DNA from: Priestia koreensis
GTDB lineage: Bacteria > Bacillota > Bacilli > Bacillales > Bacillaceae_H
Direction: 5' to 3'
Length of the DNA stretch: 64,000 nucleotides
Assembly: GCF_001274935.1 (NCBI RefSeq)
Contig: NZ_LILC01000030.1
Span: 62,001-126,000 of the forward strand
Within the stretch, counting starts at the first letter, position 1. Each line of letters opens with the position of its first letter. A model generated the notes under the pieces. It was not told the DNA's origin and searched no databases. It saw only the letters and a list, made by a program, of their open reading frames with translations. The position numbers and the translations under genes are program-made. This document shows, piece after piece, positions 32,812-42,042 of this stretch.

Positions 32812-34626
32812 TTATTGGAACGATCGCCAGAACTCGCCTTTTTTGTTAATAATCTCATTAATCTGTGGGTAAGGGATTGTAAAAGTTGGAAAACCTGCTG
32901 CATACGGAGCAATCTCATAAGGAGTAAAGTATATATGGAGCGCATATTCAGACACATAAAAAGGTTGATTGTTGCTAATTCCTTGGAAGCTGTCCGGGAA
33001 AACATATGAGTATTGTGGATTTTGTTTAATTTGCTTCGTAATGAGATCGTTAATGGCCTTTTGATAATCACTCCCAGGGATAAATAGCTCATCTAATTTA
33101 TAAAATTTACCATTTATTAGATTGATATGTGGATAAGTCTTTGTAGGCATCCCGTGGGCCGCTCCAAAATAATATTGATACCCATTCAATTCAATGACAA
33201 GAAGGTTCTTTTTAAACATCGAGATGCTGTAATTTCCTGTATAGCTATAGTCTAGTTGCTTAATAGGATCAATGGTTACTACTTTAGATAACGTTTTCAA
33301 CTGGTTATTCACATTTTCTTGAATCGTTTTGACCTTCATCCCTTCTACCTGTGGATAATATACTAAATAATCTTTATTTGGGCGGTATTTCTTTTGGCGA
33401 AGCTGAAAACGGTTATTTAATGCCACCGTATCATTCTCTTCCCAGACGACCTGCCCTGATCGTGTTAAGTATGAGACTTGATTATCCACATCCGCTTTTA
33501 TTAACGAACGATCAACGGTTAACATACCTGTTCCCTTTAAAACCGGCAGTCCTTGAACAATTTTACCCTGCTCATCAATAAAAAAGGTTGTATCATTATT
33601 AGTAGCAGAGGCAAGACCTTTTTCAAACGTGGATACTTGATTGTACACAAAGTCGGTCAGAAACCTCCCGTTATTCGTTGCAATTGCATAATGTGATCCA
33701 ATGAAAGGTTCTTCTTCTTTAATTGCTTTTCCAACAGCGATCCTTCCACTCCCAATCTGCAACAAATCATTATAGATCGGCTTAATAATTACTTTTCCAC
33801 TCTTATCAATTAGACCATATTGGTTTCCATAGTCAGGAGCATTGTTAATAACGGCTCTTCCTTCTTGAAAAGGTTGACTATTTGTAAACTGAGGCTCTAT
33901 TACGACGGTTCCTTCTTCATTAATGTAGCCATACTTTCCGTTCTCTGTTGCCTGAAAGCGAAGTAAACCTTCTCCTAAATTCCCTACAAAGGGATAATTA
34001 TACATATGAAGACGCTCACCCTTTGTATTAATCAGCGCAAACTCATTCTCTTTTATTTGAACAGAAGCTTTTTTATCCACAAAATCGTAGGCATTTTTAT
34101 ATTGCAGAGGAATAACTTCTTTTCCATCAAGATTTAAGTATCCATATAAAGTTGTTCCTTTCTCGTCTGAAACAGAACATAATGCGCGTCCTTCTTGAAA
34201 AGGATTAATGAAGCTGTACGCCTTTTTAGTTAGAACTACCCCAAACTCATCAATGACTTTAAAACCTTCTTGATCCACCACGACGGCTCGCTGATCCTGA
34301 TAAGGAAGGATCGTATCGTACGTCGGGCGAATCCGGTACTGGCCGTTTCGTGTAATGGTCCCATACTTATCTTTCACCCGCACGATCGCCAAATCATTAG
34401 GTTGAAAATCACGCGCCTCATCATAAATAGGCGACAGCATCATAATACCCTTTGCATCAATGTAGCCCCATTTTCTGCCCTCTATTGTCTGAATAGAAGC
34501 GGGATACAAAGCGGCCTGCCGATTAATCGGATCGTATACGCGCTCTTCTTGGTTTGTATAATAAGGAGTGGATACAAGCTGTGTCTGAGCCTCTGTATAC
34601 CACTCTCGTTGGTGCTGCGTCCACAT
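32812..34626 (-). CDS. WG-repeat protein with C-terminal DUF3298-like domain
   Basis: A 604-residue protein. Residues about 45-390 consist of WG (KWG) repeats such as GRKWGYIDAKGIMMLSPIYDEA, GKYGYINEEGTVVIEPQF and NQYGLIDKSGKVIIKPIY, which build beta-rich structures. The C-terminal part (about 420-600), with YFGAAHGMPTKTYPHINLING and YFTPYEIAPYAAGFPTFTIPY, matches DUF3298, known from RsiV-like and other surface proteins. The start at 34626 (MWTQHQREW) has AAAGGAGGAG upstream, and there is no signal peptide from that start, which is odd for a DUF3298 protein. Function unknown. Confidence 0.78.
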   Translation of the reverse strand: MWTQHQREWYTEAQTQLVSTPYYTNQEERVYDPINRQAALYPASIQTIEGRKWGYIDAKGIMMLSPIYDEARDFQPNDLAIVRVKDKYGTITRNGQYRIRPTYDTILPYQDQRAVVVDQEGFKVIDEFGVVLTKKAYSFINPFQEGRALCSVSDEKGTTLYGYLNLDGKEVIPLQYKNAYDFVDKKASVQIKENEFALINTKGERLHMYNYPFVGNLGEGLLRFQATENGKYGYINEEGTVVIEPQFTNSQPFQEGRAVINNAPDYGNQYGLIDKSGKVIIKPIYNDLLQIGSGRIAVGKAIKEEEPFIGSHYAIATNNGRFLTDFVYNQVSTFEKGLASATNNDTTFFIDEQGKIVQGLPVLKGTGMLTVDRSLIKADVDNQVSYLTRSGQVVWEENDTVALNNRFQLRQKKYRPNKDYLVYYPQVEGMKVKTIQENVNNQLKTLSKVVTIDPIKQLDYSYTGNYSISMFKKNLLVIELNGYQYYFGAAHGMPTKTYPHINLINGKFYKLDELFIPGSDYQKAINDLITKQIKQNPQYSYVFPDSFQGISNNQPFYVSEYALHIYFTPYEIAPYAAGFPTFTIPYPQINEIINKKGEFWRSFQ

Positions 34627-34696
34627 AAGATTTTCTCCTCCTTTAACGTATCTATTTAATGATATGGGCACTTCAAAAAAATGTGCATCTCCCCAT

Positions 34697-34732
34697 ACAA
34701 AAGAACCCGTCATCAGTAAGATAAACGGGTTT
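34697..34732 (-). terminator. Terminator of yfmL
   Basis: GAACCCGT/ACGGGTTC stem with a 14-base loop followed by TTTTG on the minus strand, close after the stop codon. Confidence 0.7.
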
Positions 34733-34738
34733 CTTTGC

Positions 34739-35971
34739 TTATTTTTTTGCTTTTTTCGCATATTTCTTTGGGTTTGAAGATTTATTCTTCGATTTTGGAT
34801 ATTTTTTATCCGTTTTATGTTGTTCTACAGGGCGATTCTCTGCTTCTACAATGTTACCACCAATCACTTCGCGTTTATGAACCTTAATGCCTTGCTCCTT
34901 CGCAAATTGCTTTAAGACACGCTCTTCGCGTGGTGTCACAATGGAAATAACCGTACCGCTTGCGCCTGCTCGTCCTGTTCGTCCAGAGCGATGCACGTAT
35001 TGATTAACGTCTAACGGAAAATCAACATGAATGACGTGTGATAATCCTTTAATATCTAATCCACGCGCTGCTACATCAGTCGCAAGAAGCAGTGGATATT
35101 TACCTTCACGGAATTTACGAATTGCTGCTACACGCTCTTCCTTCTTCACTTCACTGTGTAGAGCCCCTACATCGATCCCACGGTAAGCAAGCTTTTCTGT
35201 TAAGACAGAAAGACTTCCAATATCTTTGACAAACCCAAGTGCTGTTAGCTTGCCGGTATTCATAATACGACGAAGTACTTCCATTTTATCACGGTGCTCT
35301 GCTACAACGTAAAGATGCTCCACTTTCGCTTTTGCCTCTTCACTTTGTTTTACCTTTAGTACTTCCGGATCATTCATCATGCTCCGTGCAAGCTTTTCAG
35401 TATGATCAGGTAACGTTGCCGAAAATAATACGACCTGTCTCTCTGCAAGCGCTGATTTGACAATCATCTCGACCGTACCCTGGTGCTCTGGCACTAACAG
35501 ATTGTCTCCCTCATCTAACACAATCGTTTTTACCTCATGCATTTTGATCTTTTTCAGCTTGATCAACTCTTGGATACGTCCTGGCGTTCCTACAACGATT
35601 TGCGGGCGTTTTTTAAGCTTTTCTAGCTGACGCTTTACATTCACTCCACCAATAAAGGAAGCAACGCCTATTGAGCTTCCCTCTGCCCACGTTTGGACTT
35701 CACTTAGTATTTGCATAACAAGCTCACGTGAAGGAGCTAAAATAACCGCCTGAATATGAGTATTTGTAGAATCAATATTTTGAAGAAGGGGCATTACGTA
35801 TGCTAACGTCTTCCCCGTACCCGTTGGAGATTCTGCAATTACATCCTTTTTATCTACTAGTAAAGGCACTGCCTTTTCCTGAATTGATGTTGGATTTTCA
35901 AACCCTGACTTTTGCCATACCTTTTGTAAAAAAGGCTTCATTTCTTTAAAAAATGACCATTGAACTGTCAT
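34739..35971 (-). CDS. yfmL: DEAD-box-type RNA helicase YfmL
   Basis: A 410-residue helicase with both RecA-like domains. Motifs in order: Q motif FENPTSIQEKAVPLL, Walker A SPTGTGKT (near 50), VILAPSRELV, VGTPGRI, motif II VLDEGDNLL, SAT, then ATDVAARGLD and HRSGRTGRAG. Motif II reads DEGD instead of DEAD. The C-terminal tail is lysine-rich, suiting RNA binding. YfmL in B. subtilis helps ribosome assembly and growth in the cold. Start ATG follows AAAAAGGAG. Single gene. The assignment to YfmL rather than another helicase rests on recall of length and N-terminus. Confidence 0.82.
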   Translation of the reverse strand: MTVQWSFFKEMKPFLQKVWQKSGFENPTSIQEKAVPLLVDKKDVIAESPTGTGKTLAYVMPLLQNIDSTNTHIQAVILAPSRELVMQILSEVQTWAEGSSIGVASFIGGVNVKRQLEKLKKRPQIVVGTPGRIQELIKLKKIKMHEVKTIVLDEGDNLLVPEHQGTVEMIVKSALAERQVVLFSATLPDHTEKLARSMMNDPEVLKVKQSEEAKAKVEHLYVVAEHRDKMEVLRRIMNTGKLTALGFVKDIGSLSVLTEKLAYRGIDVGALHSEVKKEERVAAIRKFREGKYPLLLATDVAARGLDIKGLSHVIHVDFPLDVNQYVHRSGRTGRAGASGTVISIVTPREERVLKQFAKEQGIKVHKREVIGGNIVEAENRPVEQHKTDKKYPKSKNKSSNPKKYAKKAKK

Positions 35972-36310
35972 AGTGTTCTCCTTTTTAACTAATTTACTCC
36001 GCTCTCTTTTTGTAAGAAAACAATAGTTTTATGATAGAGCATATAGTAGGCGTAATCTACCCATTTTTAAAATAAACTTAAAAGATTTTTTTAGTATTTC
36101 CGTTTCTTTACCTTTTATAAGCATCACTAGGCGATCCTTCTAATTTCTTCTATTATCTTTGGCTCACACTTTTACGATTAAATTTCTAGCATTTTGTTCA
36201 TAATGTGTAATACATTTCATAGATTTTAATAAGAGATTTTTTCACAGATTCTACATCATCTCGAATCCGTCACCTTATAAAAGAAGATTAGAAAGAAGGA
36301 AGGTATTAAG
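35972..36310. other. AT-rich intergenic region between yfmL and a small gene
   Basis: Divergent control region of about 340 bases. No coding region, RNA gene or strong hairpin was seen. It must contain the yfmL promoter and that of the plus-strand gene; several AT-rich candidates exist and I cannot choose among them. Confidence 0.5.
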
Positions 36311-36688
36311 ATGATTGCATTTTTACCATGTGGTTGCACAACTAACCCCTTAATTGATGTTTCGTTAACAAAGCTATTAGCATTTTTGGATAAAGATTAT
36401 GTTGTACTAGTGGATCATTTTCCACAGCAGCAGAAACCTTCTCTCTCAATGCTTTATAAAGAAGGAAACGGAACATATGCACATTTAATGCTTGAGGAAA
36501 ATGGAGAAGTTCACGACGTAGAGTTGCTTACTAGAAGAGAAGTAGATCTATTATTAATCAAATTATTATTAGAAAAGAGACTTCAAGGATTCTCTTATGT
36601 TACAGGATCTGTAATATTTAAAGATAAAGTCATTTCGCTTCATTGTCAAACCGAAAAATGTAACAATGTCTTCTTTGTAGACTGGTAA
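36311..36688 (+). CDS. Hypothetical protein, 125 residues
   Basis: An unrecognised small cytoplasmic protein. The N-terminus MIAFLPCGCTTNPLID has a CxC pair. Two further cysteines are at the end (CQTEKCNNVFFVDW), so a metal- or disulfide-related role is conceivable but unproven. The middle (about 75-95) is a leucine-rich helix, ELLTRREVDLLLIKLLLEK. AGAAGGAAGG precedes the ATG and a clear terminator follows, both supporting a real gene. Confidence 0.65.
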   Translation: MIAFLPCGCTTNPLIDVSLTKLLAFLDKDYVVLVDHFPQQQKPSLSMLYKEGNGTYAHLMLEENGEVHDVELLTRREVDLLLIKLLLEKRLQGFSYVTGSVIFKDKVISLHCQTEKCNNVFFVDW

Positions 36689-36693
36689 AATGC

Positions 36694-36724
36694 AAAAAAT
36701 CGGTGCCATTAGGTACCGATTTTT
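36694..36724 (+). terminator. Terminator of the 125-residue hypothetical gene
   Basis: AAAATCGGT/ACCGATTTT stem with a 10-base loop followed by T. Confidence 0.8.
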
Positions 36725-36876
36725 GGGTTATTTTGCTCATAATATAGTTCCCCTTTGTTACAAAAACAAACTTTTCTACTATTTTTGTAATATAAAAGGC
36801 ACCTTTTTGAAATATGTTTGTCATATTTAACTGGTAATATATACATCAGTTAGATAAAAAAAGGGGAATTAAACCA

Positions 36877-37428
36877 ATGAAAAAACTTTTATTATCGCTA
36901 AGTGCTACTATCATCCTATCACTTGGGATTTCAAGTGCAGCACTTGCAGATACGTACAAGGTAAAGTCTGGAGATACTTTATGGGGTGTTTCAAAAAAAT
37001 ATCATGTAACAGTCAACCAGCTAAAACAATGGAATAAGCTTTCCTCTGATTCTTTGAGAGTGAACCAAGTTTTAACGGTATCACCTACAACTACTACTAA
37101 ACCTACTACTAAATCTAAAACAGTTGCTCCTGCAGTAAAAAAGGAGATCTCGGTAACAGCTACCGCATATACAGCAAGTTGTAAAGGTTGCAGCGGCATT
37201 ACAGCAACAGGAGTCAATTTAAAAAAGAATCCAAATGCTAAAGTAATTTCCGTTGATCCAAAAGTTATTCCATTAGGAACAAAAGTGTACGTGCCTGGTT
37301 ATGGCTATGCAATCGCAGCAGATAAAGGTCATGCCATGAAGGGCGGAAAAATCGATGTATTCTTTTCAAGTAAAACGAAGGCCTACCAATGGGGAGTTCG
37401 TAAAGTAAAGATTCAAATATTGAAATAG
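36877..37428 (+). CDS. Secreted LysM-3D domain protein (YocH-like cell-wall protein)
   Basis: A 183-residue exported protein. Signal peptide MKKLLLSLSATIILSLGISS-AALA is followed by one LysM domain (TYKVKSGDTLWGVSKKYHVT, about 26-68) that binds peptidoglycan, a Thr/Lys-rich linker, and a 3D domain (about 90-183) with the catalytic Asp-type ADKGHAMKGGKIDVFF motif and ATAYTASCKGCSG. Relatives such as YocH act as muralytic enzymes or peptidoglycan-fragment processors; YocH is usually larger, with two LysM domains. I saw no convincing WalR box upstream. Start follows AAAAGGGGA at slightly long spacing. Confidence 0.87.
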   Translation: MKKLLLSLSATIILSLGISSAALADTYKVKSGDTLWGVSKKYHVTVNQLKQWNKLSSDSLRVNQVLTVSPTTTTKPTTKSKTVAPAVKKEISVTATAYTASCKGCSGITATGVNLKKNPNAKVISVDPKVIPLGTKVYVPGYGYAIAADKGHAMKGGKIDVFFSSKTKAYQWGVRKVKIQILK

Positions 37429-37438
37429 TATACATACG

Positions 37439-37473
37439 AAGACCCTCGCTACAAGAGTAGCGAGGGTCTTTTT
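37439..37473 (+). terminator. Terminator of the LysM-3D gene
   Basis: Twelve-base GACCCTCGCTAC/GTAGCGAGGGTC stem with a 4-base loop and T tract. Confidence 0.9.
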
Positions 37474-37517
37474 CGTTATAAGAAAGCCGAACCTACCTTC
37501 CTACCCCATTATTTACA

Positions 37518-37551
37518 CAAAAAAATAGCACCGAACCTATTGTTCGGTGCT
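37518..37551 (-). terminator. Terminator of the 5'-nucleotidase gene
   Basis: Ten-base AGCACCGAAC/GTTCGGTGCT stem followed on the minus strand by a T run. Confidence 0.85.
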
Positions 37552-37621
37552 TCAACATTTATTTGTATTGGGGGAATACGTTACTAGCATTGCCCCAACC
37601 TCTATCTTTTATACATGTCAT

Positions 37622-39790
37622 TTATTTTTTTAATAGCATGTACAATACTTTTGCTGATTCTGCACGTTTTGCTGTGTTAAACGGCTTGAATTGGTCACCG
37701 AATCCGTCTACATAGCCAAGCTCATATGCAACTTCAATCGCGTCTTTCATTTCTGGTTTAAGCGTTGATGTATCTTTGAACACGTCTTTTGTAGGTGCCG
37801 GTACGCTACCGTTTTTCACTTTGTATGCTCTCATTAGCATCGTCATCATTTCAGCGCGTGTAATTGGCGCATACGGTGCAAACGTCTTAGCTGTACGACC
37901 TACTACAATTCCTGATGATACGGCTGCTGCTACTTCTTTTTGAACTTGCTCAGATAGCTTAGCTGTATCTTTGAAATCGGTTGTTTTATCTGTTTTGATG
38001 TTCAATGCACGCACAAGTAATGAAGCGAACTGTGAGCGAGAAAGTTCTTTGTCTGGCGAGAACATCGTATCAGACGTTCCTTTGATAATGTTCTTGAAGT
38101 ATAGATCATTAATATAGTCATGAGCCCAGTGATTGTCCGCTACATCTTTAAATGGAAGAGAAAGCGTTACTTCTGAAATACGACCTTCTGCTTTGTATGA
38201 AATAGGTTGCTTCAGTGATTTTACATATTCAACCGTTGCTTCTAAATCAGATGGCCCTACTTCCATGTTTTCGCCTAGCTCTGCAATACGATATGTTGGG
38301 TTACCGTACATATAGTTATTCACAACGACAGAATACGTTTTCTTTTTATCAATTTTTGATCCGTCTGGTAAAAAGATGTCTACGACTTTGTTTGTTTGAC
38401 TGCTCCACGTATACTTAAATCCACCTACGCTCACATCAAGACCCTTAACAGGATCGATTTGTGCATTTAAGATATCCTCTAAATCCTGACCCGTTACGTC
38501 TACTTTTGCTAGCGTATTACCAAATGGCTGAACAGAGAATAGCTCACCCCATGTAATTGGACCCGCGTTCACACTCGCACGAATTCCTCCGCCGTTCATT
38601 AAAGCGAAATCAGCTTTCATGTTTTCCTTCATGCCATCGGCAATTAAATTACCTAGCGAGTTATCCCCAACAGGACCTTTTTGCGCGTACTTCCCTGATA
38701 GTTCAACAGCTGACTCTCCGACAACCTGTTCTTTAACCGGCTTTACTTTTTCCTCGTACTTATCCACAATCGCTTGGACTTTTGGATCTGGCGTGTATTT
38801 ACTTTGAATAACCGTCACCACATCTGCACTTTTCTTCACGATGTCATGAGTCGTAGGATCAATTTCTAGATCTACATCTGAGAAAGCTGTTCCGTAAGAA
38901 TACGCTTGTACAATTAGCTTGTTATCAACGACTTTATTTACGCCTACATGGTTGTGAGCCGCAAAAATCACGTCAACCTCATCGTCTACTTTTTCAGCTA
39001 TTTTAGAAGCATCAAATGACGCATTATCTGTAGTATTAGTTGTTGGGTTGTGAGCCAATACAACGATTGACTTAATGCCTTTTTCTTTTAACTCTTTCGT
39101 ATATTTGTTGATTGCTTCTGCTTCATCAGTAAAAGCAAGATTTTCATTCCCTTTTTGAACGATCATATAAGGAGTTTCTTGAGTCACTACGCCAATAAAA
39201 CCAATTTTCTCTCCGCCTACTTCTTTGATCGTATACGGATCTAACATTAGCTTACCAGTATCTTTGTACACTACGTTTGCTGCTACTACTGGGAATCCTG
39301 TTCCTGTGTAGTCAACGCCTGGAATGCTTTTTCCATCAGGATGATTTCCACCGTTCACCATACGAAGCATTTCCGTTACGCCTTCGTCAAACTCGTGGTT
39401 TCCAAGTGTTCCAACAGAGAATCCCATTTCTTTTAAAATCTCAATTGTCGGCTCATCTTGGAAATAAGAAGAAACGAGTGGGCTTCCTCCTACCATATCT
39501 CCAGCTTCGACAAGTAGCGTGTTCGGATTTTCTGCTTGATGCTGTTTAATCGCAGCTGCCGTGTAAGCAATTCCACCGATTGGTGTTTCCTTCACGCCAT
39601 CTTTATCTAAGTCAAGCTTATCAGAGTAATCCATTTGACCATGGAAGTCGTTTAAGCCAAGTAACTGTACCTTAATATTTTGCGTTTCTGCTTTTGCAAA
39701 GTCATTGCTAAATGGCGCAGCAAATGCACCTAGTGATAAAGCTGATGCTAATGATAGACTAACTATTGGTTTGAAGACGTTTTTTCTCAT
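37622..39790 (-). CDS. Surface-anchored 5'-nucleotidase with three SLH domains
   Basis: A 722-residue exported enzyme. A signal peptide (about 1-34) is followed by a metallophosphatase domain (about 38-330; LLGLNDFHGQMD, EAGDMVGGSP, TLGNHEFDEG, FAAHNHVG metal-ligand motifs) and a 5'-nucleotidase C-terminal domain (about 355-540; NSLGNLIADGM, NGGGIRAS, WGELFSVQPFGNTL). Three SLH repeats (about 548-722) follow, starting FKDVADNHW, FKDTAKLSE and FKDTSTLKP, which would fix it to pyruvylated cell-wall polymer. It would strip phosphate from external nucleotides. AAAGGGG lies 12 bases from the start. A candidate PhoP-controlled promoter precedes it. Confidence 0.92.
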   Translation of the reverse strand: MRKNVFKPIVSLSLASALSLGAFAAPFSNDFAKAETQNIKVQLLGLNDFHGQMDYSDKLDLDKDGVKETPIGGIAYTAAAIKQHQAENPNTLLVEAGDMVGGSPLVSSYFQDEPTIEILKEMGFSVGTLGNHEFDEGVTEMLRMVNGGNHPDGKSIPGVDYTGTGFPVVAANVVYKDTGKLMLDPYTIKEVGGEKIGFIGVVTQETPYMIVQKGNENLAFTDEAEAINKYTKELKEKGIKSIVVLAHNPTTNTTDNASFDASKIAEKVDDEVDVIFAAHNHVGVNKVVDNKLIVQAYSYGTAFSDVDLEIDPTTHDIVKKSADVVTVIQSKYTPDPKVQAIVDKYEEKVKPVKEQVVGESAVELSGKYAQKGPVGDNSLGNLIADGMKENMKADFALMNGGGIRASVNAGPITWGELFSVQPFGNTLAKVDVTGQDLEDILNAQIDPVKGLDVSVGGFKYTWSSQTNKVVDIFLPDGSKIDKKKTYSVVVNNYMYGNPTYRIAELGENMEVGPSDLEATVEYVKSLKQPISYKAEGRISEVTLSLPFKDVADNHWAHDYINDLYFKNIIKGTSDTMFSPDKELSRSQFASLLVRALNIKTDKTTDFKDTAKLSEQVQKEVAAAVSSGIVVGRTAKTFAPYAPITRAEMMTMLMRAYKVKNGSVPAPTKDVFKDTSTLKPEMKDAIEVAYELGYVDGFGDQFKPFNTAKRAESAKVLYMLLKK

Positions 39791-39859
39791 TCGTAAGATA
39801 GACCCCTTTTCATAATTATCATTTTTTCTAAAAATTTTAAATTATGTTACCCAATGAGA

Positions 39860-39902
39860 ATAATATCACATTTTTGCAAATTTTTTGTGTTTATTTTGTA
39901 AC
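39860..39902 (-). promoter_or_regulatory. Candidate PhoP-box promoter of the 5'-nucleotidase gene
   Basis: On the minus strand GTTACA, AACACA and TTTGCA occur at 11-base intervals, resembling the TTMACA direct repeats bound by PhoP. Nine bases later comes TATTAT, a possible -10 box. The similarity is partial. Confidence 0.35.
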
Positions 39903-39922
39903 TTTTTTAATAAAAAAGGGAT

Positions 39923-39968
39923 AAAAAAGGACATTTTAGCATAAAATAATCTCTTTATTCGTCCTTTT
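39923..39968 (-). terminator. Possible terminator of the ABC-F gene
   Basis: AAAAGGAC and GTCCTTTT arms about 28 bases apart, followed by T on the minus strand. The loop is unusually long, so this is tentative. Confidence 0.4.
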
Positions 39969-41839
39969 CATTCTAATAGGTTATACAATTCTTCTCTTTT
40001 TTCTTCTAGTAGCTGCTGTTTTTCATAAAGACTTTGTAAACTAGATAGCTCTTTTTCCACTAATAGCTGCTGCTGAATAACTTGTAGCGATGCTTCAACC
40101 TCTTCAATTTCTTCCTCTACTTTACGCTCTTGAACGATAGGTAGAATTTTCTTCACCTGAGGAATTTTTATTTCTTCTTTTTCGTTTGGCACATGCTTCT
40201 CTTCACTTTTACGCTTTTCCTCTAATTTCTGTTTTGCCCACGTATAATTTCCTGCAAACCGGTAGAGCGTGTTGTCTTCTACCCAATAAGTCGTCTCTGA
40301 AAGTTTATTTAAAAAGTAGCGATCGTGCGATACAGCGAGAATTGTTCCTTCATAATGTTCTAGCGCATCCTCTAATACTTCTCGTGATTCAATGTCTAAA
40401 TGGTTCGTCGGCTCATCGAGAATTAAAAGGTTCACGTCTTGATACATAAGCTGTGCTAATCGGAGCCTCATTTTTTCACCGCCGCTCAAATCCTTTACCT
40501 TTTGAAAGACGGCATATCCATAAAATAAGAAAGTCGCTAAAATATGACGTGCTTCTCCTTCGGTTACAGACACAATATCACGAAACGCTTCAATGACCGT
40601 TTGTGAATCATATGTGGGCTCGATATGCTGTGATAAATATCCGATCTTCACATTACTTCCTCGTTCAATTCGGCCTTTATCAGCCTCATGCTCGTCTAAA
40701 ATTAATTTGAGTAGCGTGGATTTTCCTGTCCCATTTTTCCCCACTATAATCGCTCGTTCTTGAAATTGAAGGTGCAGATTAACATCTTGTAGCAACACTG
40801 TTTGATTAAAACCTTTCTCCACATTCTCCATTCGGATCACGTCTTTTCCACTTCGTGCTCCTTGCTCGAACTGCAGCTTCATTCGTTTCCGTTCAAGCAC
40901 AGGTCTTTTCAACTGTTCAATCCGATCTAACGCTTTTTGCATGCTTCTTGCTCTTCTATGAAGTCCGGCATTTGGTGGGTTTGCCTGATTTGCCCACTCT
41001 TTTAAACGCTTAATTGTTTCCTTCATCTTTTTGATCTTTTTCTGCTGTTCTTGATACGCTTGAAATTCTAGTAGTAGCTTCTCCTCTTTTTCTTTTAAAA
41101 ACCCAGAGTAGTTATGGTGTGAAACGAACAACTCGCCTTGATCGAGCTCAAAAATTTTCGTGGCCACCTCATCAAGAAAATACCGATCATGAGAAATCAC
41201 GACAACTGTTCCATCATAGTCGCGTAAAAATTGCTCGAGCCATTCAACCGCATCAATATCCAAATGATTGGTCGGTTCATCTAATAAAAGCAAATCTGGC
41301 TGCTGAAGGAGAATGTACGCAAGACCTATCTTTGTTTTTTCGCCACCGCTTAGTGCGCCAAAGGCTTGATCCACAAGCGCTTGAATTTGAAGCCCGTTCA
41401 CTACCTTTTGAATAGTCGATTCAATTTCATATCCGCCTGAAAGCACGTATTGATCTTGAATTTTACCGTACTCATTCAAAAGCCTTTGCATTGCTTCTTC
41501 TGACTGTGAACCTTTCATTTCCTCTTCTAGCGTCTTCATTGCCTCTCCTAGCTTCATTAACTCATGAAAAGCGTTGTGCAAGACATCATTTACTAGTAGG
41601 TGATCATCAAATCGCGAAATTTGTGCTAAATGACCAATTTTCAACCCCTTTTTGAGGTGGCGCTGTCCTTTATCCGCTTGTTCAATCCCTGCTAAAATAT
41701 GAAAAATCGTTGTCTTTCCACTCCCATTTTGCCCAACTAGGCCAATGCGATCTGAGGCATGTATTTCAAAGGATAACTCCTCAAACACAACGGCTCCACC
41801 GAACGATTTTGTTATACGATCAAATGCACTAATAATCAT
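39968..41839 (-). CDS. ABC-F family ATPase, possibly ribosome-protection type
   Basis: A 623-residue cytoplasmic twin-ABC protein. Walker A motifs are GQNGSGKTT (near 36) and GKNGTGKST (near 347); signatures are LSGGEKTKI and LSGGEKMRL; Walker B motifs end in LLLLDEPTNHLD and LILDEPTNHLD. The inter-domain linker (about 240-315) is long, basic and helical with NPPNAGLHRRARSM, and the C-terminal 80 residues form an acidic-basic coiled coil. Long linkers occur in antibiotic-resistance ABC-F proteins that act on the ribosome, but housekeeping members exist. The leader ORF and terminators upstream favour drug-inducible control. Start follows AAAGGAATGG. Confidence 0.82.
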   Translation of the reverse strand: MIISAFDRITKSFGGAVVFEELSFEIHASDRIGLVGQNGSGKTTIFHILAGIEQADKGQRHLKKGLKIGHLAQISRFDDHLLVNDVLHNAFHELMKLGEAMKTLEEEMKGSQSEEAMQRLLNEYGKIQDQYVLSGGYEIESTIQKVVNGLQIQALVDQAFGALSGGEKTKIGLAYILLQQPDLLLLDEPTNHLDIDAVEWLEQFLRDYDGTVVVISHDRYFLDEVATKIFELDQGELFVSHHNYSGFLKEKEEKLLLEFQAYQEQQKKIKKMKETIKRLKEWANQANPPNAGLHRRARSMQKALDRIEQLKRPVLERKRMKLQFEQGARSGKDVIRMENVEKGFNQTVLLQDVNLHLQFQERAIIVGKNGTGKSTLLKLILDEHEADKGRIERGSNVKIGYLSQHIEPTYDSQTVIEAFRDIVSVTEGEARHILATFLFYGYAVFQKVKDLSGGEKMRLRLAQLMYQDVNLLILDEPTNHLDIESREVLEDALEHYEGTILAVSHDRYFLNKLSETTYWVEDNTLYRFAGNYTWAKQKLEEKRKSEEKHVPNEKEEIKIPQVKKILPIVQERKVEEEIEEVEASLQVIQQQLLVEKELSSLQSLYEKQQLLEEKREELYNLLE

Positions 41840-41923
41840 GTTTTACCATTCCTTTCGATCTCAATATGTGAACACTCTTTTCCACTATTGATGAATCTGT
41901 TGATATTATTTATTTGTAAATAG

Positions 41924-41961
41924 CAAAAAAAGCCGCAGATAGAAAATATCTATCCGCGGCT
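41924..41961 (-). terminator. Leader terminator T2 ahead of the ABC-F gene
   Basis: Minus-strand AGCCGC-GATAGA arms, one mismatch pair, 5-base loop, then seven T. It lies 85 bases upstream of the ABC-F start, where it would stop transcripts coming from the leader promoter. Confidence 0.85.
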
Positions 41962-41977
41962 TTCCATACAACCTCAA

Positions 41978-42008
41978 CAAAAAAAGAGAGCGAAAAAGCT
42001 CTCTCTTT
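41978..42008 (-). terminator. Leader terminator T1 ahead of the ABC-F gene
   Basis: Minus-strand AAAGAGAGAGC and GCTCTCTTT arms with a short loop, then T. It begins about 35 bases after the leader ORF stop. Its 5' arm can also pair with TCTCTTT just after that stop codon. Confidence 0.85.
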
Positions 42009-42042
42009 GTAAGACCATAAAAATAGTGGATAAAGAGATTTC

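Noticed and set aside
36725..36876. WalR box upstream of the LysM-3D cell-wall gene
   Set aside because: I looked for TGTWAH direct repeats with 5-base spacing, because YocH-type genes are WalR targets, and found none convincing.
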